Shown here: positions 23,487 to 33,204 of the stretch, one piece after another
How the letters are laid out: every line of letters begins with the position of its first letter
Position numbering within the stretch: position 1 is the first letter of the stretch
Source of the DNA: Ignavibacteria bacterium
GTDB lineage: Bacteria; Bacteroidota; Ignavibacteria; Tepidaquicellales; OLB5
Assembly (NCBI GenBank): GCA_030835085.1
Contig: JAUQWQ010000029.1
Location: 1-48,122, forward strand
Length of the DNA: 48,122 nt
Direction: 5' to 3'
The notes under the pieces: model-generated
Databases searched by the model: none
Told to the model about the DNA's origin: nothing
Seen by the model: the letters and a program-made list of their open reading frames with translations, nothing else
Program-made: the position numbers and the translations under genes

Positions 23487-25745
23487 ATGAGTAAAATATT
23501 CGGAGTTTCATTTATATCCTCCTACATCCCAAGGCAGTGCGGTATAGCTACGTTTACCAATGATCTGGCTGTTTCATTTAACAGCATCGAAAACGGCTCT
23601 GTGCTGAGATCAAATGTTACCGCCCTGAATGATAACCCGGAAGGATACAAATATTCACAGGAAGTTAAATTTGAGATCAAAGATAAAAGCATAAACGACT
23701 TCAAAGAAGCGGCATATTATCTGAATTTATCTGATAAAGATATCATAAATCTGCAGCATGAATTCGGTCTTTACGGAGGCGAAGCCGGTTCGCATATTCT
23801 GTACCTGCTAGAAAATCTTAAAAAACCTGTTGTTACTACACTGCACACTGTACTTGAACATCCTGATGAAGATCAGCTAAAAGTCATCCAGGAGATCAAC
23901 AGGTATTCATCTTATATGGTGGTACAGTCAGAAAAAGCATTCTCTATGCTTTCAGAAGTTTACAGCATCCCGCCGGAAAAGATCCGGTATATTCCTCACG
24001 GTGCGCATGATGTGCAGTTCCTTGATACAACATACTATAAGGATAAATTCCAGCTGACGGAAAAAAAAGTACTGTTAACATTCGGACTCCTGAGCCCCGG
24101 TAAGGGCGTAGAAGATGTAATAAATGCACTTGCCGAGGTTGTTAAAACAAATCCTGATGTTGCATACATAATACTTGGCGCCACTCACCCGCATGTAAAA
24201 AAACAGTACGGCGAATCTTACCGCAACAGCCTTGAAAACCTTGTTAAAAAACACGGGCTGGAAAACAATGTAATATTTATAAACCGTTTTGTGGATACCG
24301 AAGAACTTCTTGAATTTCTTTTGATGAGTGATATTTATATTTCACCTTATCATAATCTTGAACAGATAGTCTCGGGTACTTTAACATACGCATTGGCATC
24401 AGGCAAAGCAATTATTTCCACTCCATACTGGTACGCTGAAGAATTGCTGAAGGATGAAAGAGGTGTTCTTTACGAACCGCATAATGTTGCATCACTTTCA
24501 GCAGCAATAAAAGACCTTCTGGATGATGAAAACAAACGCAACAGGCTGCGCAGGAATGCATACGAGGCCGGCAGGAAAATGGTCTGGGGCGAAGTGGCTA
24601 AAAGATATTATGAGATCTTTCAGCAGGCTGCTGCTGAATATACTATTAACACTACCAGTCTTGTTCCCTCACCTAAGTACAAGATGATCCCTTCATTGCC
24701 TGAAGTTAATCTTACACACTTACGAAATATTACTGATACAACGGGAATTCTGCAGCATTCAGTATTTTCTATCCCCAACAGGAATGAAGGATACTGCATC
24801 GATGATAATTGCCGTGCACTGCTGGTAATAATAATGAATAAATATCTTTTCCATGATCCTATTGCTGAGCAGTTATTATATACATATCTTTCTTTCATAC
24901 ACTATGCATATAATAAAGATACAGGACTTTTCAGGAATTTTATGAGCTATGACAGGAAATGGATTGAAGAATCAGGCTCCGAAGATTCAAACGGAAGAAC
25001 CATGTTCGTACTTGGTTATTTCATAAAGAATGCAGAAAATCATTCACACCTGGCGTTATGCAAAATGCTGTTTGATTGCACACTCAAGAACATGGAAAAG
25101 TTTACTTCACTTAGGGCAATTGCACACATAATAATGGGATGCATATTTTACCTCCAGAGATTTTCAGGCGCACGTGATGTGAAAAGGATATGCAAAAAAC
25201 TGCTTGAAAAACTGAATGAAGCTTATTTATATAATTCAAAAGGTGAATGGAAATGGTTTGAAGAATATTTAACGTATGATAATGCGCGCCTCTCACAAGC
25301 TTTGCTTATGGGCGGCATTTATTTTAAGAACAGCAATTATCTATACAACGGACTGGAATCACTCAACTGGATGTACGATATAATAAACGATAAAGAAAAG
25401 AACTACATATCGCTTATCGGCAACGATGGCTGGTATTTCAAAGGCAAAGAAAAAGCCAAATTCGATCAGCAGCCTGTGGAAGTAGCCTCTATTATAGATG
25501 CGTGCTACCAGGCCTACCTGATATCTGAGGATATGGAATGGATAAATAAAATTGGTGTTGCATTCAGCTGGTTTCTTGGTAATAACGACAGGCAGGAACC
25601 CCTCTATGATTTCACAACAGGCGGCTGTTTTGACGGGCTGACATCCGCAATTACAAACCAGAACCAGGGGGCTGAATCAACCATAAGCTGGCTAACAGCC
25701 CTGCACCGGATGTACAGGATAAGGCAGGAACTGCAGGTTGAGTAA
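23487..25745 (+). CDS. GT4-family glycosyltransferase with C-terminal alpha-helical domain
   Basis: The 752-residue protein has an N-terminal GT-B glycosyltransferase half (residues 1-380). Landmarks are ASGKAIISTPYWYAEELL, the GLLSPGKGVEDVI donor-binding loop, YIPHGAHD and the LLDDENKRNRLRRNAYEAGRKM end. A long alpha-helical half follows (about 400-752), with repeated W and E-rich helices like an alpha/alpha toroid (NRNEGYCIDDNCRALLV, WKWFEEYLTYDNARLSQALLMGG). The fusion is longer than a usual GT4 (about 380 residues). The helical half may bind or trim the acceptor glycan. Substrate unknown; co-transcription with GH130 points to a mannose- or glucose-containing polymer. Confidence 0.85.
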   Translation: MSKIFGVSFISSYIPRQCGIATFTNDLAVSFNSIENGSVLRSNVTALNDNPEGYKYSQEVKFEIKDKSINDFKEAAYYLNLSDKDIINLQHEFGLYGGEAGSHILYLLENLKKPVVTTLHTVLEHPDEDQLKVIQEINRYSSYMVVQSEKAFSMLSEVYSIPPEKIRYIPHGAHDVQFLDTTYYKDKFQLTEKKVLLTFGLLSPGKGVEDVINALAEVVKTNPDVAYIILGATHPHVKKQYGESYRNSLENLVKKHGLENNVIFINRFVDTEELLEFLLMSDIYISPYHNLEQIVSGTLTYALASGKAIISTPYWYAEELLKDERGVLYEPHNVASLSAAIKDLLDDENKRNRLRRNAYEAGRKMVWGEVAKRYYEIFQQAAAEYTINTTSLVPSPKYKMIPSLPEVNLTHLRNITDTTGILQHSVFSIPNRNEGYCIDDNCRALLVIIMNKYLFHDPIAEQLLYTYLSFIHYAYNKDTGLFRNFMSYDRKWIEESGSEDSNGRTMFVLGYFIKNAENHSHLALCKMLFDCTLKNMEKFTSLRAIAHIIMGCIFYLQRFSGARDVKRICKKLLEKLNEAYLYNSKGEWKWFEEYLTYDNARLSQALLMGGIYFKNSNYLYNGLESLNWMYDIINDKEKNYISLIGNDGWYFKGKEKAKFDQQPVEVASIIDACYQAYLISEDMEWINKIGVAFSWFLGNNDRQEPLYDFTTGGCFDGLTSAITNQNQGAESTISWLTALHRMYRIRQELQVE

Positions 25746-26691
25746 AAGGTTCAAAATAAAGGATATCCCTTCACTTATAGTACAGGCATATTATGAGCTT
25801 CTGGATGATAAAGGATTCAAGATGGCTGCAGCACTTTCATATTATTCCGCATTTTCTCTCGGTCCTTTATTAATAATTGTAATAGCAATAGCAGGTTTTT
25901 TTTTCGGTGAAGATGCAGCCCGGGGACAGATCTTCTACGAGCTGAAGAACCTTGTAGGTCCTGACGGTGCAATTATGATCGAAACAATTTTAAAGGGTGC
26001 TGCAAGTAAATCAGCGGGATTCTTTGCGGCTTTGGTCAGTATTGTACTTCTCGTTCTTGGTTCAATAGGTGTGTTCCTCGAGCTCCAGGAATCGCTTAAT
26101 ATCATCTGGGGTGTTGAGCTCAGACCCGGAAGGGGTTTGTGGCTTTTTATTCGGAACAGGCTTATATCCTTCTCAATGGTAGTTGCCACCGGTTTTCTGC
26201 TCATGGTCTCACTCATAATTTCTTCGGCCATTTCTCTGGTTAATACATATATGAGCGAACAATTCCCCTCTATTATTCCATTGGCATTCATTTTCAACAA
26301 TCTTTCATCACTTATAGTACTCACTGTAATGTTTGCAATGGTTTATAAAGTCCTTCCTGATGTGATCATCTCATGGAAATATGTCTGGTTTGGAGCTATA
26401 TTAACTTCAGTACTCTTTACCCTGGGCAAATACCTGATAAGCTTATATCTTGGAAGTTCTACATTCAGCTCCACTTACGGCGCAGCCGCATCGCTTGTTA
26501 TAATTTTTGTGTGGATATATTATTCAGGACTTATACTCTACTTTGGCGCGGAGCTAACCCAGGTTGTAAGGAAAAGGTACAGTGTCCACAAGCTTCTGCC
26601 CAGTAAAGACAGCATGATAATGCCTAAAGTAACCGATCTGATAAATAATGCGGTAAACAAATTATCAGGCAGAAAGAAGACCGGTACATGA
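25738..26691 (+). CDS. YihY/BrkB-family membrane protein
   Basis: The 317-residue protein has about six membrane segments and the family signatures KDIPSLIVQAYYELLDDKGFKMAAALSYYSAFSLGPLL, IWGVELRPGRGLWLFIRNRL, and FSSTYGAAASLVIIFVWIYYSGLILYFGAELTQV. It belongs to the YihY/BrkB superfamily (formerly called RNase BN). No reaction is firmly established. The TTG start overlaps the GT4 stop by 8 bp. The stop overlaps the TamB ATG. It is probably in the inner membrane. Confidence 0.92.
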   Translation: MSKRFKIKDIPSLIVQAYYELLDDKGFKMAAALSYYSAFSLGPLLIIVIAIAGFFFGEDAARGQIFYELKNLVGPDGAIMIETILKGAASKSAGFFAALVSIVLLVLGSIGVFLELQESLNIIWGVELRPGRGLWLFIRNRLISFSMVVATGFLLMVSLIISSAISLVNTYMSEQFPSIIPLAFIFNNLSSLIVLTVMFAMVYKVLPDVIISWKYVWFGAILTSVLFTLGKYLISLYLGSSTFSSTYGAAASLVIIFVWIYYSGLILYFGAELTQVVRKRYSVHKLLPSKDSMIMPKVTDLINNAVNKLSGRKKTGT

Positions 26692-29600
26692 TGGATGGTT
26701 TCACAAAAATATTAAAAAAAAGCGGTAAAATATTACTCTGGCTGTTTGGCGGAGTTCTTCTGCTTCTGGTATTACTGTTTATTTTTATTCAGACAGATAC
26801 TTTCAACAGGTTTGCACTTGATTATACTCTAGACGAACTGAACTCATCACAAACCCCCCGTGAAAATCATATCAACGCTGAATCAATTACCGGCAATATA
26901 CTGTATGGCATAAAACTCAATAAAGGAAATGTAACTGTCAGGAAAGATACTCTTATGAGTTTCGATTATCTTGAGGTAAATTACAACTTGTGGGCGTTAA
27001 TTGATAAAAGAATTTCACTGGCAAGTGTTATTCTGAACGAGCCCATTGTCAATCTTTCAAAGATCTCGTCAGGTGATAGCCTGATATGGAATTTCGAGAA
27101 TTTATTTGCTCCATCCGCACCTGATACTTCAAGTTCATCATTTGATTGGGATCTATCAGTTGAATTGTTGAAAATTCATAACGGTTTCTTCAGGATAGCA
27201 GGGGATACAAACGGTCTTCCATCAAATAGAATGCAAAAACGATCCTTAATGGAGAATTTCGATCTGGGCAAAGCGGATATTTCAGAATTAGATCTTGAAT
27301 TAAACGCAAAATATTACAGTGATTTTAAATCCATAAGCATTAACAATCTTTCATTTAAAACTAATTCTGATCTGATAGTTTATAAGATGCATTTTAATGC
27401 TAATATAAATGAAAAGGATACGACTACCGATCTGTGGAATTTCGAACTTACCACAAACAGGTCTGAAATAAAAATTTACAGGCTGTTTGCAGAAAACTTC
27501 AACCCGTTCCATGATTTCGATTACGAAGAGCTTGGAAATAAGAACATAAAAGCCAGCATTGATATTCAGAAGTTCGATTTTAAAGAACTGAGATTCTTTT
27601 TGCCTGAACTCAGCTTCCTTGATACTATAGTTGGCGTAAAGCTTGATGCTGAAGGAAAATATGGTGACCTGAATGCCGAAAATATTACAGCGATCCTGCC
27701 GAATTCCCGAATAAGCCTGAAAGGCAGGGTTGTAAACCTGCATAAGCCTGATAGTCTTTACCTTGATGTATACGGCAATAATATTCTCATCAATGCTGCT
27801 GACCTGCAGCGCGTCTATAAAGGCGATGTTCCGGATTTCAGTAAAGTTGGGAACATAAATGCAGATCTTAAATATAGGGGTACTTATACAAAATTCAACA
27901 CAGAGTTTTATGTTAATACTGATGCAGGATATACTGAAGGAAATGTATTTCTGGATCTTGATAACGAAGTTTATTCAGGATACATAAATACCCGGTCGCT
28001 TAATTTAGGCAGGATATTGCGGGATAATTCTCTGGCAAGCAATCTGAACGTTAATGCTAAATTTGACGGAAAAGGATTTGATCCTAAAACTATGAATACG
28101 AACCTTGTTTACTCAATGCAGGGTTCACGTTTCGGGAAATATGATATCAGGACTTCATCAGGCACAATTCATACTGCAAACAGCAATGTTACTCTCAATA
28201 TTAAACATTCGTCTTCAATGGGGATTGTTTCTGCAGCAGGAAGGGTTAATATCCGTAATTTCAAAAACCCTTCTTATAACCTGAAAGGTAATGTAAACGG
28301 ACTTAACATAGCTGCTATTACAGGCAGTATGAGTGACAAAAGTAATCTGAATTTCAATTTTGATGTAAACGGTTCGGGAATCTCACCGGAGAATATAAAC
28401 GGTGATTACCGGCTTGGTATATCAGAGTCATTTTACGGCAAATATGAAATTCCTTCAACCCCTGTTGATGCGGAAATTCACAACATCAATTCAAACGGCA
28501 CTGTAAAGATAAATACAGATTTAGTTGATATTCAGGCTGAAGGCTCCTTCAGGTTTGATAAGCTTATTGATGTTATAATGTATAACATTACGCTTGCCGG
28601 TGAGCAGATCATCAGAAGTACGGGCACAGCCGGTTTGCTGAATGATTCAGTTGGCAGCTATCAAATTGTGAATAATTCCGGCGGATTCATTGGTGATAAT
28701 ATAGATTTTTCATTTAATGTGGTAACTAAAGATAGTATTAAGCTTGCAGGATTTTTGAAGCCTTTCGGTGTGAATTTTACCGGCAAAATTTCGGGGGATA
28801 TTGAAAACTCCTCTAACGGATTCAACTCCAGCAGTAAAATTGATATCAGCACATTCACTTATAATGATACAGCAATTGTATTGCGAAATATCAATTCAGA
28901 TGCAGTAATAAGCAACGACTATACCGGCAGTCTTAACGGAATGAAAATAGACCTTAATACCACCGGTGATAAGATATCTTTTGGTACAAATAGTTTTGAT
29001 TCCGTCAGAACAATAGTAAACATGCAGGGACCAGCAGTAAATCTTCAATTGAGCTCAAAAATTGATACATCAGGCAGTGTAGCAGTTTCAGGAAAAATGA
29101 ATTTAGGGAATTCTAAAATTTCTGCGGATCTTGATACAGTAAAAGTGATCTATGGCGGATACAATATTGCAAATAAAGATAACTGGGTCTTTAGTTTTAA
29201 CGAAGGCGATAGATTCATCTTTGAACAGTTCAATATAAAGAGCCGCAGTGCAATTGTAAATCTGAGCGGTGATCTTTCGTTAACTGATCAAAGTGACCTG
29301 AAGCTAAAAGGTGAAGATCTTAAAATAAGTGATGTTGCAGATATTGTAAACATGGCTGATTCATCGTATATACTTTCTGCAGATAAAGATATTGAAGGGG
29401 AACTCTCCGTTTTTGTAATTACTTATAAGGGTACTATGGAATCCCCTCAGCTGAAAGCTGAGATAAAAACAAACACAATTAAATACCGGGATGAGGATAT
29501 AGGAGTACTGACAGTAAATGCAAATTATGAAAATAACACAGCGGATGCTGTTGTAACAATGATAAACTCCGGTGAAAAAGGTTCGCTGACAATAAAAGGC

Positions 29601-31211
29601 ATAGTACCTCTTCAGAATCCGCTTTCCGGTGATACAGTCAACACACTTAATATTTCGACCCTTCCCGTAGATCTGAATCTCAAAGCCGAAAACTTCAGCC
29701 TGGATTATTTTAGCCTGCTTGTAAAGAATATCGAAAGCTTAAGGGGGGTTTTGAATGCTGATCTTTCCGCAAAGGGGACCGCTTCAGACCCGGCATTGAC
29801 AGGTAATTTAAAAATTACATATGGCGGATACCTGTTTCCTCTCACCGGAATGGATTATAGTTTTGATGCAGATATGAGCACCGGGAATTCCAAACTTGTG
29901 CTGAACAGGCTTAAGATATATAATGAAGATGATGATTCAAGACATATCGATCTTTACGGCAATCTTGATTTTAAAAACCTCAAAATAACTGATATCAATC
30001 TCGAGGCAACAGGTGATATGGTGATGCTGGATAAAGATGTTGAACAAAACGAACTTGGAGTATACGGTTATATACTGGCAGGGATCGGCAACCCGCCCGT
30101 AAAAGTGACGGGAAGTCTTGATAGTCTTTTTGTTACCGGTCAATTATTGATCAAGGATGCCACAATTTCTTCAGTTCCGCTTGAAGGCAGCGGTTACAAT
30201 ACTGGTGATGATAATTTTGTTTATATAGATGCAGTCAATGATTCTTTTAAGCTGAATATGGATTCAATTAAGGTCCTGGAACCGGATGATTACGCCAGGT
30301 TAAATCCGTTTGAAAGATCTTTATATATCCTTTCAGCCGATAGTACAAAGGAAACGCTGGTTAACCTGGATATAAATGTAAAAACAGAAAGCAGTATTTA
30401 CGCTTCAATTGATTTTAACAATATTACCCGTGACAGGTTATTTGGTGAGCTGAAGGCTGACCTGGATATAAAGACCGTGAACGGTAATCTTCAGGCTTTC
30501 GGTTCTGTTGATGTTGCCGGTGATTCATATTACAGGTTCTACAGGGATTTTAAGCTTAATGAAAGCAATATTAAGTTTGATGGAGATATTTCAAACCCGA
30601 TTCTTGATATAAAGGGAGTCTACGCAAGCACAAAAACCAATGAGCAGTACGGCACTGTTACCAGCAATGATGTCGAAGTGGTCATCACGGTAAAAGGCAG
30701 CGCTAAACAGCCTGAGCTTACTCTGAACCTCTACCAGGATGGCAGTGAGGTATCGGGCAGTGATGCGCAGTCAGATGCTATTACTTACCTGCTCTTCGGC
30801 AGGTATAAAAGCGAACTTTCTGCTTCCGAGCGGACAGCTGTGGCATCATCACTTGGTGCTTCTGTAGGGTCGTTGTATGCCTCATCTTATCTCTCACAGA
30901 CCGTCAGGGAAGTCCTGCCGTTCATTGTTGACGCACAGTTCAATTACACTGAAGGTAACGTGCAGGATACAGATGTTGAGCTTATCACCGAGCTGGGTGA
31001 TGCGAGGGTCAAATTCGGAGGCAAACTGCTCAAGGACGTTAAGAATTTTGAATTGGTAGTTGATTACCCCTTAAACAGATTACTCAACCTGAATCTGCCC
31101 GAAACATTGCTGCTGGAATTTGCAAGAGAAGAAAAGAAGCAATCTTTAACTTCAAACCAGAATGATATCATGACAACGGAAATAAAAATACTCTATAAGA
31201 TCAAATTCTAG
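26688..31211 (+). CDS. tamB: TamB-family translocation and assembly protein
   Basis: The 1,507-residue protein begins with a basic patch and a single membrane anchor (about residues 13-34). It then continues as a long all-beta repeat region typical of TamB and AsmA-like proteins. The last 400 residues carry the DUF490 (TamB C-terminal) pattern: GSVDVAGDSYYRFYRDFKLNESNIKFDGDISNPILDIKGVY, SDAITYLLFGRYKSEL, DVELITELGDARVKFGGKL. TamB is an inner-membrane-anchored protein that reaches across the periplasm and moves phospholipids or assembles barrels with an Omp85 partner. An Omp85 gene ends 17 bp away on the other strand. ATGA overlap with the YihY gene shows co-translation. Confidence 0.92.
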   Translation: MMDGFTKILKKSGKILLWLFGGVLLLLVLLFIFIQTDTFNRFALDYTLDELNSSQTPRENHINAESITGNILYGIKLNKGNVTVRKDTLMSFDYLEVNYNLWALIDKRISLASVILNEPIVNLSKISSGDSLIWNFENLFAPSAPDTSSSSFDWDLSVELLKIHNGFFRIAGDTNGLPSNRMQKRSLMENFDLGKADISELDLELNAKYYSDFKSISINNLSFKTNSDLIVYKMHFNANINEKDTTTDLWNFELTTNRSEIKIYRLFAENFNPFHDFDYEELGNKNIKASIDIQKFDFKELRFFLPELSFLDTIVGVKLDAEGKYGDLNAENITAILPNSRISLKGRVVNLHKPDSLYLDVYGNNILINAADLQRVYKGDVPDFSKVGNINADLKYRGTYTKFNTEFYVNTDAGYTEGNVFLDLDNEVYSGYINTRSLNLGRILRDNSLASNLNVNAKFDGKGFDPKTMNTNLVYSMQGSRFGKYDIRTSSGTIHTANSNVTLNIKHSSSMGIVSAAGRVNIRNFKNPSYNLKGNVNGLNIAAITGSMSDKSNLNFNFDVNGSGISPENINGDYRLGISESFYGKYEIPSTPVDAEIHNINSNGTVKINTDLVDIQAEGSFRFDKLIDVIMYNITLAGEQIIRSTGTAGLLNDSVGSYQIVNNSGGFIGDNIDFSFNVVTKDSIKLAGFLKPFGVNFTGKISGDIENSSNGFNSSSKIDISTFTYNDTAIVLRNINSDAVISNDYTGSLNGMKIDLNTTGDKISFGTNSFDSVRTIVNMQGPAVNLQLSSKIDTSGSVAVSGKMNLGNSKISADLDTVKVIYGGYNIANKDNWVFSFNEGDRFIFEQFNIKSRSAIVNLSGDLSLTDQSDLKLKGEDLKISDVADIVNMADSSYILSADKDIEGELSVFVITYKGTMESPQLKAEIKTNTIKYRDEDIGVLTVNANYENNTADAVVTMINSGEKGSLTIKGIVPLQNPLSGDTVNTLNISTLPVDLNLKAENFSLDYFSLLVKNIESLRGVLNADLSAKGTASDPALTGNLKITYGGYLFPLTGMDYSFDADMSTGNSKLVLNRLKIYNEDDDSRHIDLYGNLDFKNLKITDINLEATGDMVMLDKDVEQNELGVYGYILAGIGNPPVKVTGSLDSLFVTGQLLIKDATISSVPLEGSGYNTGDDNFVYIDAVNDSFKLNMDSIKVLEPDDYARLNPFERSLYILSADSTKETLVNLDINVKTESSIYASIDFNNITRDRLFGELKADLDIKTVNGNLQAFGSVDVAGDSYYRFYRDFKLNESNIKFDGDISNPILDIKGVYASTKTNEQYGTVTSNDVEVVITVKGSAKQPELTLNLYQDGSEVSGSDAQSDAITYLLFGRYKSELSASERTAVASSLGASVGSLYASSYLSQTVREVLPFIVDAQFNYTEGNVQDTDVELITELGDARVKFGGKLLKDVKNFELVVDYPLNRLLNLNLPETLLLEFAREEKKQSLTSNQNDIMTTEIKILYKIKF

Positions 31212-31227
31212 AACTGTATTAATACTG

Positions 31228-33204
31228 CTAGAATGCCTGACCTATGCCGAACTGAATCGCGAATTTATCTTTGAATATTCTCCCCGGGTTATCAAAAAGC
31301 CATTGTTCACCTTCAGGCGCTGAAGGATCATACAGCTTAAAGCCGAAATCAAACCTGATCGGTCCAATAAACAGATCATACCTGACACCGAATCCAACCG
31401 CCATAGCAATTTGTGAAACCCTGAAATCTTTGTGAGTTTCCCATACATTCCCGTAATCCAGAAATAGAGCTCCGCCAAGCGCGCTTGTGAATCCTTCAGC
31501 ATCGGGAAAAAGCTTCCGGCGCAGCTCAATGCTTCCTTCAAGCAGGAAAGTGCCGCCGTTTATCTTGTTTGCCAGCATACCGTTTCCTTTTGCATTCCAC
31601 CCCCTTAGACTGCTGGAGCCGCCGCTGAAAAATTTATATGGCGGCTGAACCGGAACGATGTTTTCACCCGCGCCGTATTCAATTATATCACCTATTTTTA
31701 TGTTCGTGGCAAGTACCGTATTATCTTTTCGGGCAAGAGAAAAATAGGCTTTATTCAGAGTGTAGAATTTGAAAAACTGTGAATAGAAAACGCTTTTGCC
31801 AAACATCCCCGTCACTAGGCGCGGCAGCAAGCCGGCATTGCCTATAAGAACTGAATGGTAGAAGCCCCTTGAGGGGGCCAGCAGATTGTTTGTATTATCG
31901 TGCTCAAATGTAATGCTTAAAATTGAGTTGAATTGTGTCTGCCTTCCTGTCGCAATTGTATCAAATTTGATCCATATCAATTCTTCATTCAGGTCAAGAT
32001 ATGCATTATTATAAAATGTATGCGGCGCTATAAAATAATTCAGTGTAGTTAAATTGGCTAAAAAGTAATTCTTGTAGTTTTCTACATTGTTGAAACCAAT
32101 TGAAAGCTTATCAGTAAGTGTAATGTTTCGTCTTAAAAAATGAGGTTGAGTAACGGTTGCAGAAAATTCAGTGCGGTTAATATCGGTAGAATGAAAATCG
32201 CCTTCCAGTTCAAGCATAAGCGTCCGGTTCCCTGAAAGGAAATATTTGTTCAGGTATCTCAAACCGGCGCCCAGGTAGAACCTGTTTTCAAAATTCGAAC
32301 CTTTAATGAAAGGAGTCAGCTCATTCTTCTTGTTCAGGGTAATATCAGCCGTAAAATTCACTTTACTTCCGGTTATTTCTGCCGGATTAAGTTTTGCACT
32401 GGATATGATCGGGATCTTTGCAATATTTCTTTCGCTATCAAGCTTTTTAGCTTTGCTGTAAATTTCGCCTTCTTTGTAAGTAATTTCTTCGGCGGGCAGC
32501 TCAGTTCTCACTCCGTATTCATTATCTTTTATGTTTATTGTTGTGTTTCCGAAGTAGTATATCGTATCAGTGCCTTCAAGGTTCAGTTCAACAGTAACAC
32601 TGCCCCTTTCTTTGTAGCGTCTTATTACTGTACCTGAATCAATTTTATATCTGGCATTCATGTAACCGTTATTCTGCAGTGTATCTAGAATCTCGTTGCC
32701 ATATTGAAGAATAAGAACTTTATTGTAATTATCCCCTTTTTTTATGGTATAAATTCTGCGGACCTTTCCCAGAGTTTCGGTTGGTATCTTATCAATACCG
32801 GTAATTATTGCTGAATCAAGTTTATACCGCTTGTTTTCGGTTATCTTAAAGGTAATTGAGGCTTCTGATTCTTCCCGGTCAATTCTTATCGAAGTATCAA
32901 CTTCCACATCGAAGAAACCGTTATCAAAATAGAATTTCTTAAGCTTCCCGATATCCCCTTCAACCAGGTTAAGATTAAAAACAGAACTTTTCGAAAGTGC
33001 AATTGCATCTTTGAGCTGGCTGTTATCAAAAGTCTGTCCCCCGGTAAATTTAAATTCAATCTCATCTATCTCAGGCATATCCTGGGAAAAGGCGAAAGGG
33101 ACTGAGATTAAACCGGCAAAGAATACGAATAGAAATATCACGTACATTCTGATCTTCCCGTAAATAATTATACCAGTTTGATTTCTTTGCATTCTATAAC
33201 CCAA
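31228..33204 (-). CDS. Omp85-family outer-membrane protein (TamA/BamA-like)
   Basis: The 658-residue protein has a signal peptide ending near FAFS. Two or three POTRA domains follow (IDEIEFKFTGGQTFDNSQLKDAI, KKFYFDNGFFDVEVD, ILDTLQNNGYMNARYKIDSG), with a C-terminal 16-strand barrel. The conserved barrel-lock region reads FFSGGSSSLRGW and ends FGIGQAF, with a terminal Phe. The first ATG overlaps the POL gene by 11 bp; ATGs at 33192 and 33147 are alternatives. The first is preferred because Arg and Lys then precede the hydrophobic core. It may be the TamB partner (TamA-like), given their tail-to-tail placement (inference). Confidence 0.88.
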   Translation of the reverse strand: MGYRMQRNQTGIIIYGKIRMYVIFLFVFFAGLISVPFAFSQDMPEIDEIEFKFTGGQTFDNSQLKDAIALSKSSVFNLNLVEGDIGKLKKFYFDNGFFDVEVDTSIRIDREESEASITFKITENKRYKLDSAIITGIDKIPTETLGKVRRIYTIKKGDNYNKVLILQYGNEILDTLQNNGYMNARYKIDSGTVIRRYKERGSVTVELNLEGTDTIYYFGNTTINIKDNEYGVRTELPAEEITYKEGEIYSKAKKLDSERNIAKIPIISSAKLNPAEITGSKVNFTADITLNKKNELTPFIKGSNFENRFYLGAGLRYLNKYFLSGNRTLMLELEGDFHSTDINRTEFSATVTQPHFLRRNITLTDKLSIGFNNVENYKNYFLANLTTLNYFIAPHTFYNNAYLDLNEELIWIKFDTIATGRQTQFNSILSITFEHDNTNNLLAPSRGFYHSVLIGNAGLLPRLVTGMFGKSVFYSQFFKFYTLNKAYFSLARKDNTVLATNIKIGDIIEYGAGENIVPVQPPYKFFSGGSSSLRGWNAKGNGMLANKINGGTFLLEGSIELRRKLFPDAEGFTSALGGALFLDYGNVWETHKDFRVSQIAMAVGFGVRYDLFIGPIRFDFGFKLYDPSAPEGEQWLFDNPGRIFKDKFAIQFGIGQAF

